Source of the DNA: an uncultured Solobacterium sp.
GTDB taxonomy: Bacteria > Bacillota_I > Bacilli_A > Erysipelotrichales > Erysipelotrichaceae
Assembly (NCBI GenBank): GCA_937895985.1
Contig: CALBKL010000397.1
Coordinates: 1-5,270, forward strand
Reading direction: 5' to 3'
Length of the DNA: 5,270 bases
The position numbers and the translations under genes are program-made. The notes beneath the pieces were generated by a model. It saw nothing but the letters and a program-made list of their open reading frames with translations. It had not been told where the DNA came from and did not search any database. This document shows, piece by piece, positions 1 through 5,270 of the stretch (the stretch's first letter is position 1; each line of letters opens with the position of its first letter).

Positions 1-2577
1 ACCAGCTTGTGCCATGTCAGGTCTACCACCACCGTTACCACCTGTTAACTGAGCTGCAGCCTTTACAATATCTCCAGCCTTCTTACCCTTGGCAATCGCA
101 GCCTTAGAGCTAGCGCATACAAATGTTACCTTACCCTCTGTTGTATTGGATACAAATACAAATCCATCCACAAGCTTATTACGTACGTTTTCTGCATATG
201 CCTTTAGACTATTTGTATCAAAGCCATCTAAGCTTAATAATACACAAGATAAACCATTGATTGTTTCAGCCTTCTGTACTGCTGTATCTGCTGAAGATAA
301 TAGTGATGCTTGCTTATGTGCATCATTTTCTTTACGAAGTTGTGCATTTTCTTCTTGTAATGCGATTAACTTCTCTCTGAATCCTTGCCATGATTGCAGT
401 TTCATTAACTTCGCACATTCAAGTAGATACTGTTCTTCACTCTTGAAGTCTTGGTATGCATCAAACTTTGTTTCAGATGTAATACGTCGAATACCAGAAC
501 CAATAGATTCCTCAGAAGTAATCTTGAATACGCATAAATCAGCTGTATTACTTGCGTGTGTACCACCACAGAATTCCTTAGAGAAATCACCCATGGAAAC
601 AACACGTACTGTATCACCATACTTTTCATCAAATAATGCAATCGCACCTGAGTTCTTCGCAGATTCGACATCCATTACTTCGGTTACAACAGGTTGTGCT
701 AAAGCAATCTGTTCATTGACAAGACGTTCTACTTCATTAAGCTGCTCTTCCGTAGGCTTTTCAAAATGTGTAAAGTCAAATCTTCCATACTCTGGACAGT
801 TATAAGAACCAGCCTGTGCAATATGATCTCCTAACACCTTCTTTAGTGCAGCTTGTAATAAGTGTAATGAACTATGGTTTGCTCGTGTACGTTGACGCTT
901 TTCATAGTCATATTCACCTTCTACTACATCACCCTCTGAAAGTGTTCCTTCAACAATAGTAATGTGGTGTAATGGCTGTTTATGTGGGGCTTTTTGAACG
1001 TTGGTTACATTCGCTTTGAAATGGTCATTCCAAACAATACCAGTATCCGCACACTGACCACCACTTTCTGCATAGAAGCATGTTTCATCAAGAATGATAT
1101 CACCCTCATCTGTTAATGACTCTACACGTATACCATCCTTAAATAATCCAATTACCTTTCCCTTCGAATGTGTATCTGTATAACCAGTAAACTTACTTTC
1201 TTGTGTGAAGTCCATTAAATCAGCTGATTGGCCATGCATGGATTGAATATTTCCACGTGCTTCTCTTGCACGTGTTTTCTGCGCTTGCATTTCTTTATCA
1301 AAACCTTCAGAGTCTACACGATAACCTTCTTCCTCGGCAATCTCTGTTGTAAGTTCCTTTGGATACCCATAAGTATCATATAACTTAAACATTACTTCGC
1401 CAGGTAAGATCTTAGTATCTGCATGCTCTGCTAATGCGTCCTGTAAGAGTGCTTCACCATTTGCAAGTGTCTTGTGGAAGGATTCTTCTTCTTGCTTCAC
1501 CAGTTTTTCAATTAAGGCAACTTTTTCCTGTACATATGGATAGTATGCAATCATGTTATCTGCAACTACCTTTACAAGCTTGTACATGAACGCACCATCA
1601 ATACCTAACTTAATACCATAACGTACTGCACGACGTAATACACGTCGTAGTACATATCCACGACCTTCATTAGAGAACATCGCGCCATCCGCAATCGCAA
1701 ATGTTACGGTACGGATATGGTCAGCGATAACGCGATATGCCATCTTATATTCTTTTTCGCTATATGAATGCTTTGCATACTGTTCAGTCGCATGAATAAT
1801 TGGCAAGAATAAGTCTGTATCAAAGTTTGTTTCACCATCTTGAATCAAACATACAAGACGTTCTAAACCCATACCTGTATCAATATTCTTCTGTGGTAAT
1901 TCTTTATACTCATGACGATCAACTTCGCCAGGACGGCAATCGTACTGAGAGAATACGATATTCCATACTTCGATGTAACGATCATTTTCTAAATCTTCAA
2001 AGAATAACTTTTCACCAATACCCTCTGGATCATACTTCTCTCCACGGTCATAATATAACTCTGTATCAGGTCCACCAGGTCCACGACCAATTTCCCAGAA
2101 GTTATCTGCTGTACGACGAATATGACTAGGAATCATACCTACCTTAACCCATTGGTTATATGCATCGTCATCGTCTGGATAAACAGTGACATATAAACGC
2201 TTAGGATCAAAACCAATCCATTCTGGGGATGTTAAGAATTCCCAAGCCCAAGTAATCGCTTCTTTCTTAAAGTAATCACCGATTGAAAAGTTACCTAGCA
2301 TTTCGAAGAATGTATGGTGACGGGCTGTACGGCCTACATTTTCAATATCATTGGTACGAATTGATTTTTGGGCATTACAGATACGATTTGATGCTGGCTT
2401 TTCTGAACCATCAAAGTACTTCTTTAACGCTGAAACACCAGCATTAATCCATAACAGTGTTGGATCATTATGTGGAATAAGACTTGCGCCAGGTTCTATC
2501 ATACAACCCTTAGACGCAAAGAAATCCAAGAACTTTTGTCTGACCTCATTTCCACTAAGTCTATATTGTTTTTCCAT
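1..2577 (-). CDS. alaS: Alanyl-tRNA synthetase, C-terminal end cut by window edge
   Basis: Class II synthetase that charges tRNA-Ala with alanine in the cytoplasm and hydrolyses mischarged Ser/Gly-tRNA-Ala. I read 859 codons without a stop; family members are about 870-880 residues, so only some 15-20 are missing beyond position 1. Seen in the protein: the catalytic domain with NAQKSIRTND (68-77), motif 2 around TARHHTFFEMLGNFSIGDYF (84-103) and motif 3 GMGLERL (235-241); the editing domain with its zinc-binding HSSLH (His568, His572) and CGGTH (Cys670, His674); a coiled-coil-like stretch (about 720-757, LQEENAQLRKEND); and the C-Ala domain ending in TGGNGGGRPDMAQAG (845-859). All expected catalytic and editing residues are present, so it should be functional. 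The ATG at 2577 is chosen because a strong AGGAGG lies just upstream and the protein begins MEKQYRLSG as in relatives. It is transcribed behind a T-box leader. Confidence 0.98.
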   Translation of the reverse strand, partial: MEKQYRLSGNEVRQKFLDFFASKGCMIEPGASLIPHNDPTLLWINAGVSALKKYFDGSEKPASNRICNAQKSIRTNDIENVGRTARHHTFFEMLGNFSIGDYFKKEAITWAWEFLTSPEWIGFDPKRLYVTVYPDDDDAYNQWVKVGMIPSHIRRTADNFWEIGRGPGGPDTELYYDRGEKYDPEGIGEKLFFEDLENDRYIEVWNIVFSQYDCRPGEVDRHEYKELPQKNIDTGMGLERLVCLIQDGETNFDTDLFLPIIHATEQYAKHSYSEKEYKMAYRVIADHIRTVTFAIADGAMFSNEGRGYVLRRVLRRAVRYGIKLGIDGAFMYKLVKVVADNMIAYYPYVQEKVALIEKLVKQEEESFHKTLANGEALLQDALAEHADTKILPGEVMFKLYDTYGYPKELTTEIAEEEGYRVDSEGFDKEMQAQKTRAREARGNIQSMHGQSADLMDFTQESKFTGYTDTHSKGKVIGLFKDGIRVESLTDEGDIILDETCFYAESGGQCADTGIVWNDHFKANVTNVQKAPHKQPLHHITIVEGTLSEGDVVEGEYDYEKRQRTRANHSSLHLLQAALKKVLGDHIAQAGSYNCPEYGRFDFTHFEKPTEEQLNEVERLVNEQIALAQPVVTEVMDVESAKNSGAIALFDEKYGDTVRVVSMGDFSKEFCGGTHASNTADLCVFKITSEESIGSGIRRITSETKFDAYQDFKSEEQYLLECAKLMKLQSWQGFREKLIALQEENAQLRKENDAHKQASLLSSADTAVQKAETINGLSCVLLSLDGFDTNSLKAYAENVRNKLVDGFVFVSNTTEGKVTFVCASSKAAIAKGKKAGDIVKAAAQLTGGNGGGRPDMAQAG

Positions 2578-2582
2578 TGTTT

Positions 2583-2590
2583 ACCTCCTG
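2583..2590 (-). promoter_or_regulatory. Ribosome binding site of alaS
   Basis: On the minus strand the sequence is CAGGAGGT, a near-perfect complement of the 16S rRNA 3' end, five bases before the ATG at 2577. It lies directly after the U-run of the T-box terminator, so ribosomes can reach it only on transcripts that read through. It fixes the start codon. Confidence 0.93.
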
Positions 2591-2593
2591 AAC

Positions 2594-2625
2594 AAATAAA
2601 AAACGTTCCTACATCCAGGAACGTT
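2594..2625 (-). terminator. Regulated intrinsic terminator of the T-box leader
   Basis: On the minus strand AACGTTCCT (2625-2617) and AGGAACGTT (2610-2602) form a perfect 9-bp stem with a 6-base loop, followed by a T-rich run broken by one A. The 5' arm contains the UCCU that pairs with the T-box AGGA in the antiterminator, so the two structures exclude each other. This is the OFF state when tRNA-Ala is fully charged. Confidence 0.95.
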
Positions 2626-2807
2626 AACACGCGGTACCATCCTGATTCGCACAAATGTGCGCACCTCAATTGCTCTGTAACGTAGAGATACGTTGCTGAT
2701 TAAGCACTCTGCTAAAGGAAGCTTCAATATCACTTATGGAAGATTTTCACCAAACATCTTCTCTCTACTTCACAGCCAATATCTACTTACCCTTTGTCAT
2801 TGATTTC
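2594..2807 (-). promoter_or_regulatory. T-box riboswitch (tRNA-Ala-sensing leader) of alaS
   Basis: Leader RNA that binds uncharged tRNA and then lets transcription continue into alaS. Reading the minus strand: the Stem I base pairs AAAGGG (2795-2790) with UCCUUU (2719-2714); the S-turn AGUA lies at 2787-2784 facing GAA at 2725-2723; the distal AGAGAG lies at 2766-2761, followed by a hairpin AAGAU/AUCUU. The triplet after GAA is GCU (2722-2720), an alanine codon, which is the expected specifier. Two perfect hairpins follow (2694-2679 and 2661-2648). The T-box AGGATGGTACCGCG lies at 2643-2630. Its UGGU would pair with the ACCA end of tRNA-Ala, including discriminator A73. The 4-bp AGGA/UCCU antiterminator competes with the terminator. 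The 5' end is placed from the promoter prediction. The match of specifier and discriminator base to the downstream gene makes the assignment secure; helix details were folded by eye. Confidence 0.94.
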
Positions 2808-2813
2808 TATGAA

Positions 2814-2842
2814 ATTCTAACATTAAAACACTTTAAAATAAA
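2814..2842 (-). promoter_or_regulatory. Likely promoter of the alaS T-box transcript (extended -10)
   Basis: On the minus strand TGTTAGAAT (2822-2814) is an extended -10 element with a 5/6 match in TAGAAT. A weak -35-like TTTATT (2842-2837) sits at a 17-bp spacing. The predicted start near 2807 is about ten bases before Stem I, which is where a T-box transcript should begin. The poor -35 fits an extended -10 promoter. The left end of the insertion sequence begins about 30 bp further upstream, so the core promoter is untouched. Confidence 0.6.
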
Positions 2843-2855
2843 GCGAATTTCATCG

Positions 2856-2868
2856 ATTCGTCAGAAAT
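2856..2868 (+). repeat. Left copy of the 13-bp target-site duplication
   Basis: ATTCGTCAGAAAT occurs here and again, in the same orientation, at 4401-4413. Each copy lies two bases outside a terminal inverted repeat of the insertion sequence. An exact 13-bp match hugging both ends is best read as duplication of the target on insertion. Confidence 0.85.
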
Positions 2869-2870
2869 AG

Positions 2871-2895
2871 TTAAGTTTCAACATAAACGCAACAC
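2871..2895 (+). repeat. Left terminal inverted repeat (IR-L)
   Basis: The left end starts TTAAGTTTCAA and ends TAAACGCAACAC, with CA between. It pairs with the reverse complement of 4374-4398, differing only at those two middle bases (AG on the right). It is the expected binding and cleavage site of the transposase. Reading outward it carries TTGAAA, a -35-like hexamer (2881-2876). Confidence 0.9.
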
Positions 2896-2906
2896 TCTGT
2901 TGCGTT
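2886..2906. repeat. Perfect 9-bp hairpin overlapping IR-L
   Basis: AACGCAACA (2886-2894) and TGTTGCGTT (2898-2906) are perfect inverted repeats around the 3-base spacer CTC. The left arm is the inner part of IR-L. The right arm begins a second end-like sequence, TGTTGCGTTAACTTGTGACA (2898-2917). As DNA it gives two facing copies of the end core; as RNA it would fold near the 5' end of any transcript entering from outside. Its role is not known. Confidence 0.8.
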
Positions 2907-2947
2907 AACTTGTGACATGTTATCTTTATTCCTGTGTATCTGTTGGA

Positions 2948-2968
2948 CTCCTTTTTAGATATCAGGAG
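2948..2968 (+). promoter_or_regulatory. Small hairpin covering the transposase Shine-Dalgarno
   Basis: CTCCT (2948-2952) is the exact complement of AGGAG (2964-2968), the ribosome binding site for the ATG at 2978, with an 11-base loop. Pairing would hide the site. Some transposons limit transposase made from read-through transcripts in this way. The 5-bp stem is short, so this is a possibility only. Confidence 0.4.
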
Positions 2969-2977
2969 AAAACATTT

Positions 2978-4165
2978 ATGTCAGGTAAACATTTCACACT
3001 CGAAGACCGTATCAATATCCTTATACATGTCAAACAAAATCATTCCATGCGTACGATAGCTGCCGCTTTGAATGCCTCTGCTTCAACTGTTTCCAGAGAA
3101 CTTAAAAAGCATAGGATCCTTGATGAATACTCTTCATTTCATTCTGTCACTCCTACCTGCAGCCGAATCATGAAGGCCCCTTGGATATGCAATGGCTGTC
3201 CACGTTTCTCTGCATGTAGAAAGAGAAAGTATCGCTACATCCCTGCACAGGCACATAGTACTTATGAATCTACTCTTCATCTATCTAGAGAGAAGATCCG
3301 TACTGGGGAAAAAGGTCTGAGATTTCTCGATAATCTCGTCACGCCTTTGATTCGTGACCAAAGGCAAACTGTCGCTCACGTGTTCTCCACTCATGGTGAA
3401 CAGATGGGAATATCCCGTTCTACTTTTTACCGCTATGTCAATGACAATAAACTCACCATTCGCAATATAGATCTTCCCAAGCGTGTTCGCTATCCGCTCT
3501 CCAAAAAGAATATCAAACGTGGCGATAACACTACGATAGACAACCAATCGTGCCGTGTGGGACGCGATTATACTGCCTTTCAGGAATTCATTGCCCAGCA
3601 TCCGAAAGCTAATATCGCTGAGATGGATTCCGTCATCGGTAAGAAAGGTGTCGGCGAAAAGGTACTTCTAACCCTACTATTACGTAAGAGTAAATTTATG
3701 TTTGCCTTCCTAAGGAATAGAAATACACAAGCTTCTGTAACAGAAGTATTCGACCACATCCAAAGGAAGATCGGCTTTGCAAGGTTCGCTACTATGTTCC
3801 GTGTAGTGCTTACGGACAACGGTCCTGAATTCAAGGACCCCATTTCCTTGGAACGTGGTACACGCAACGTACAGCGCTGTCATATATTTTATTGTGATTC
3901 CCGCGCCTCTCAACAAAAGGGGCGCATTGAAAAGAATCATGAATATATTCGAAAATATCTGCCTCAAGGAACTTCCTTTAACGACCTTACACAAGAAAAG
4001 GTAAATCTAATGATGAGCCATATCAATTCTGTCAAGCGTGACTCATTGGATGGTCGTTCACCATTTGAATGTCTCACTAGGGCAGAACTCAAAACACTAA
4101 AAAAGCTTGGATTAACACCGATCGAACCAGACGAAGTTAATCTAAGCCTAGACCTAATTCAATAG
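2978..4165 (+). CDS. IS30-family transposase
   Basis: DDE transposase of 395 residues that cuts and joins the ends of its own element. N-terminal helix-turn-helix: FTLEDR (6-11) to ASTVSRELKKHR (35-46), the classic IS30 'S.STVSREL' signature. A cysteine cluster ICNGCPRFSAC (Cys71, Cys74, Cys80) follows and may bind metal; it occurs in the Clostridia/Mollicutes branch of the family as I recall it. The catalytic triad in the C-terminal half is Asp217 (EMDSVIG), Asp280 (LTDNGPEF) and Glu318 (KGRIEKNHEYIRKYLP). The latter replaces the usual RGTNENTNGLIRQYLPKG pattern with the KG-IEKNHE variant. The start at 2978 has AGGAG nine bases upstream and gives MSGKHFTLEDR; an in-frame GTG at 2912 would add 22 residues unlike the family and has no ribosome binding site. 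No frameshift or stop is seen, so it should be active. No convincing promoter was found; TATCTT (2921-2926) is only a weak -10 candidate. Confidence 0.96.
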   Translation: MSGKHFTLEDRINILIHVKQNHSMRTIAAALNASASTVSRELKKHRILDEYSSFHSVTPTCSRIMKAPWICNGCPRFSACRKRKYRYIPAQAHSTYESTLHLSREKIRTGEKGLRFLDNLVTPLIRDQRQTVAHVFSTHGEQMGISRSTFYRYVNDNKLTIRNIDLPKRVRYPLSKKNIKRGDNTTIDNQSCRVGRDYTAFQEFIAQHPKANIAEMDSVIGKKGVGEKVLLTLLLRKSKFMFAFLRNRNTQASVTEVFDHIQRKIGFARFATMFRVVLTDNGPEFKDPISLERGTRNVQRCHIFYCDSRASQQKGRIEKNHEYIRKYLPQGTSFNDLTQEKVNLMMSHINSVKRDSLDGRSPFECLTRAELKTLKKLGLTPIEPDEVNLSLDLIQ

Positions 4166-4207
4166 GTCCCCAAAGTCCAACGGATACTCGACTTACACAA
4201 ACTGAAC

Positions 4208-4226
4208 TGTTGCGTTTAGTTGACAC
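4208..4226 (-). repeat. Internal copy of the IS right end
   Basis: The plus strand reads TGTTGCGTTTAGTTGACAC. Its reverse complement, GTGTCAACTAAACGCAACA, matches IR-L (GTTTCAACATAAACGCAACA, 2875-2894) except for one substitution and one missing base. It is in the same orientation as the true IR-R, 166 bp further right. It could be an older right end, an extra transposase binding site, or an alternative end. Confidence 0.7.
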
Positions 4227-4298
4227 CTAAACCCTTCAGTTGTTTTCATTGCGCCAAAAAAGCGAGTATTCCTATATAAAAGATACCATATTACCATT

Positions 4299-4340
4299 AA
4301 AAAGAGTCATTATCGATCAAAAATTCATCTGATAATGACT
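4299..4340 (-). terminator. Terminator-like hairpin facing into the IS
   Basis: AGTCATTATC (4305-4314) and GATAATGACT (4331-4340) are perfect 10-bp inverted repeats with a 16-base loop that can add a GAT/ATC extension. On the minus strand the stem is followed by C and five T's (4303-4299). On the plus strand no T-run follows. It would stop leftward transcripts before they run antisense through the transposase gene. The stem is AT-rich, so strength is uncertain. Confidence 0.5.
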
Positions 4341-4373
4341 ACATTAGTTCGTTATCTATTGCCTTTACTTATC

Positions 4374-4398
4374 GTGTTGCGTTTACTTTGAAACTTAA
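4374..4398 (-). repeat. Right terminal inverted repeat (IR-R)
   Basis: The plus strand begins GTGTTGCGTTTA and ends TTGAAACTTAA, with CT between; 23 of 25 bases match IR-L in inverted orientation. The outward-facing TTGAAA (4388-4393) matches a -35 consensus at 5 of 6 bases, but the nearest good -10, TATCAT (4415-4420), is 21 bp away. Confidence 0.9.
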
Positions 4399-4400
4399 GC

Positions 4401-4413
4401 ATTCGTCAGAAAT
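4401..4413 (+). repeat. Right copy of the 13-bp target-site duplication
   Basis: ATTCGTCAGAAAT, identical to 2856-2868 and in the same orientation, two bases outside IR-R. The bases flanking the two copies differ (G and A on the left; C and C on the right), which sets the repeat at 13 bp. Confidence 0.85.
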
Positions 4414-4432
4414 CTATCATTTTAGGTATAAC
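4403..4432 (+). promoter_or_regulatory. Possible promoter for the hydrolase gene
   Basis: TATAAC (4427-4432) matches the -10 consensus at 5 of 6 bases. TCGTCA (4403-4408) is a 4/6 -35 candidate at 18 bp, lying inside the right duplication, so insertion would have kept it. A start near 4439 leaves a leader of under 60 bases. The rest of 4414-4496 shows only the ribosome binding site. Weak call from consensus alone. Confidence 0.3.
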
Positions 4433-4496
4433 CCGATAAAAATCAAATCAATGACGATAGAAAGATGATATGGTACTCTTAATACGAGGTAATGCT

Positions 4497-5270
4497 ATGA
4501 CAACAATTTATGACTATCTTGATTGGCGTGGAGATCTTCCATTTACAACCGAACCCTTTAATGAAGTGGATAATGCTATCCTCAGCCTTTTATCTTATGT
4601 TCATTATGATGATATTCCTAATATCGAAACAACTTTTCAACCACTCCATAAGATAAGAGATGAATTTTATAAACTACACACACGTGAAGAAATCGCAGAA
4701 ATAGAAACCTATAATGGAGTGAATGCTAGATTACTCGATAAAGTTTCTGATACAGAGCGTTTTAAAGATATTAAAATTGGTTATTATATCAGTTATACTG
4801 ACAAAGACTTTGTCGTACAGTTTTCTGCTGTAACCTTTAAACTAGATGATATGCTCTATATTTCCTATCGTGGTACAGATAATACCTTTATTGGTTGGAA
4901 AGAAGATTTCTATTTATCCTACACAACAGGAACCAATGGTCAAAAAGCAGCAGTCGCATATATTGATCAATTATTTGAAAACGAAACCTTACCAATCCAT
5001 GTTGGCGGACATTCTAAAGGTGGTAATCTAGCGATATATGCCGCATGTCATTGCAATCAATCCATTCAAGATAAAATTACAAAGGTATGGTCAAATGATG
5101 GACCTGGCTTCCAAGGAGAAATGTTACAATCCCCTGCTTATAAAGCGATACAAGATAGAATCACACTGATTATTCCAGATTCATCAATTATTGGTATTCT
5201 GATGAATAACGTTGATCCAAAGATTGTTAAAAGTACAGTAAATACAGTTATGCAACATGATGCTTTAACG
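4497..5270 (+). CDS. Mbeg1-like (DUF2974) alpha/beta hydrolase, N-terminal 258 residues, cut by window edge
   Basis: Open frame of 258 codons running off the right edge; family members are, from memory, about 350-400 residues. No signal peptide or membrane segment is seen, so it is probably cytoplasmic. The start MTTIYDYLDWRGDL fits the family, with GAGGT (4486-4490) six bases before the ATG. Lipase class 3-like features: YISYRGTDNTFIGWKEDF (121-138), the oxyanion-side RGTD motif; the nucleophile elbow VGGHSKGGNLA with GHSKG and Ser173; then VWSNDGPGF (197-205). Asp201 or Asp228 (IIPDSSIIG) could be the catalytic acid, and His254 (QHDAL) lies where the catalytic histidine is expected; these last assignments are inference. 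The family is widespread in Firmicutes and its substrate is not established. It is divergent from alaS and probably unrelated in function. The insertion sequence lies about 100 bp upstream and may affect expression. Confidence 0.85.
   Translation, partial: MTTIYDYLDWRGDLPFTTEPFNEVDNAILSLLSYVHYDDIPNIETTFQPLHKIRDEFYKLHTREEIAEIETYNGVNARLLDKVSDTERFKDIKIGYYISYTDKDFVVQFSAVTFKLDDMLYISYRGTDNTFIGWKEDFYLSYTTGTNGQKAAVAYIDQLFENETLPIHVGGHSKGGNLAIYAACHCNQSIQDKITKVWSNDGPGFQGEMLQSPAYKAIQDRITLIIPDSSIIGILMNNVDPKIVKSTVNTVMQHDALT

Larger units (their letters stand above)
4166..4373. other. Noncoding 3' segment of the insertion sequence
   Basis: About 208 bp between the transposase stop and IR-R with no supportable gene on either strand. 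It holds an internal end-like repeat (4208-4226) and a 10-bp inverted repeat with a minus-strand T-run (4299-4340). The part from about 4227 on is A+T-rich with no codon structure. It is unusually long for this family. Confidence 0.75.
2871..4398 (+). mobile_element. IS30-family insertion sequence, apparently complete
   Basis: A single-gene transposable element bounded by 25-bp inverted repeats, with 13-bp direct repeats just outside. It encodes one IS30-type DDE transposase read left to right. If the two bases between each direct repeat and inverted repeat belong to the element, it spans 2869-4400. At about 1.53 kb it is long for the family (usually 1.0-1.25 kb, some relatives near 1.4 kb); the excess is about 230 bp of noncoding DNA after the transposase stop. 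Open reading frame, both ends and duplication are intact, so it may be recent and mobile. It separates the divergent alaS and hydrolase genes. Exact end positions are inferred from the repeats. Confidence 0.92.

Noticed and set aside
89..805. 238-codon plus-strand open frame
   Set aside because: It lies antisense to well-conserved alaS codons; the composition is serine- and cysteine-rich as expected for a shadow frame, with no start signal.
1800..2129. Plus-strand open frame opposite alaS
   Set aside because: Antisense shadow of the AlaS catalytic domain, whose motifs are clear on the minus strand.
2351..2685. Two overlapping plus-strand open frames across the alaS start and T-box
   Set aside because: They overlap the alaS N-terminus, the ribosome binding site and the T-box elements, which explain the sequence fully.
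2912..2977. N-terminal extension of the transposase from an in-frame GTG
   Set aside because: No ribosome binding site before it, the 22 added residues do not resemble IS30 transposases, and the ATG at 2978 has a well-placed AGGAG.
3281..3994. Three minus-strand open frames opposite the transposase gene
   Set aside because: Shadows of the transposase reading frame; no ribosome binding sites or recognisable protein features.
2871..4398. Element as a composite transposon or carrier of a cargo system
   Set aside because: Only the transposase gene is present between the ends; the spare DNA has no coding signal.
4492..4494. Alternative ATG five bases before the hydrolase start
   Set aside because: It is out of frame with the conserved protein and too close to the GAGGT ribosome binding site.
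4846..5031. Short plus-strand open frame inside the hydrolase gene
   Set aside because: It is in a different frame from the conserved RGTD and GHSKG motifs, which belong to the long open frame starting at 4497.
1..5270. CRISPR array, tRNA or rRNA genes
   Set aside because: No regularly spaced direct repeats and no tRNA- or rRNA-like sequence were seen on either strand.

Overview
The window looks like a chromosomal segment of a low-GC Firmicute. The reasons are the T-box leader in front of an aminoacyl-tRNA synthetase gene, the AGGAGG-type ribosome binding sites and the AT-rich codon use. The flavour of the AlaS protein and of the neighbouring lipase-like protein makes an Erysipelotrichia-like gut anaerobe a reasonable guess, but that is inference and no search was run.

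Layout. Positions 1-2577 (minus strand) hold almost all of alaS, the alanyl-tRNA synthetase gene, cut at its 3' end by the window edge. Upstream of it, on the same strand (about 2594-2807), lies a complete T-box riboswitch. It has a Stem I with an alanine GCU specifier, the conserved AGGATGGTACCGCG antiterminator sequence and an intrinsic terminator, and an extended -10 promoter lies just upstream. Uncharged tRNA-Ala would therefore switch on alaS. From about 2871 to 4398 sits one apparently intact IS30-family insertion sequence of about 1.53 kb. It has 25-bp terminal inverted repeats with two mismatches, a 395-residue DDE transposase on the plus strand, and an exact 13-bp direct repeat on both sides that reads as a target-site duplication. 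From 4497 to the right edge (plus strand) is the first 258 codons of an Mbeg1-like (DUF2974, lipase class 3-like) alpha/beta hydrolase with a GHSKG nucleophile elbow.

How the parts relate. alaS and the hydrolase gene are divergent, and the IS has landed in the intergenic region between them. It stops about 30 bp upstream of the -35 position of the predicted alaS promoter, so the T-box unit is intact. On the other side it has moved whatever lay upstream of the hydrolase gene about 1.5 kb away. The IS carries more regulatory-looking structure than its single gene needs: a perfect 9-bp hairpin overlapping the left end, a small hairpin that would cover the transposase Shine-Dalgarno sequence, a third end-like repeat inside the right side, and a terminator-like hairpin facing inward.

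I see no new multi-gene system here. The most worthwhile oddities are the 13-bp duplication, which is long for IS30, and the duplicated right end of the element.
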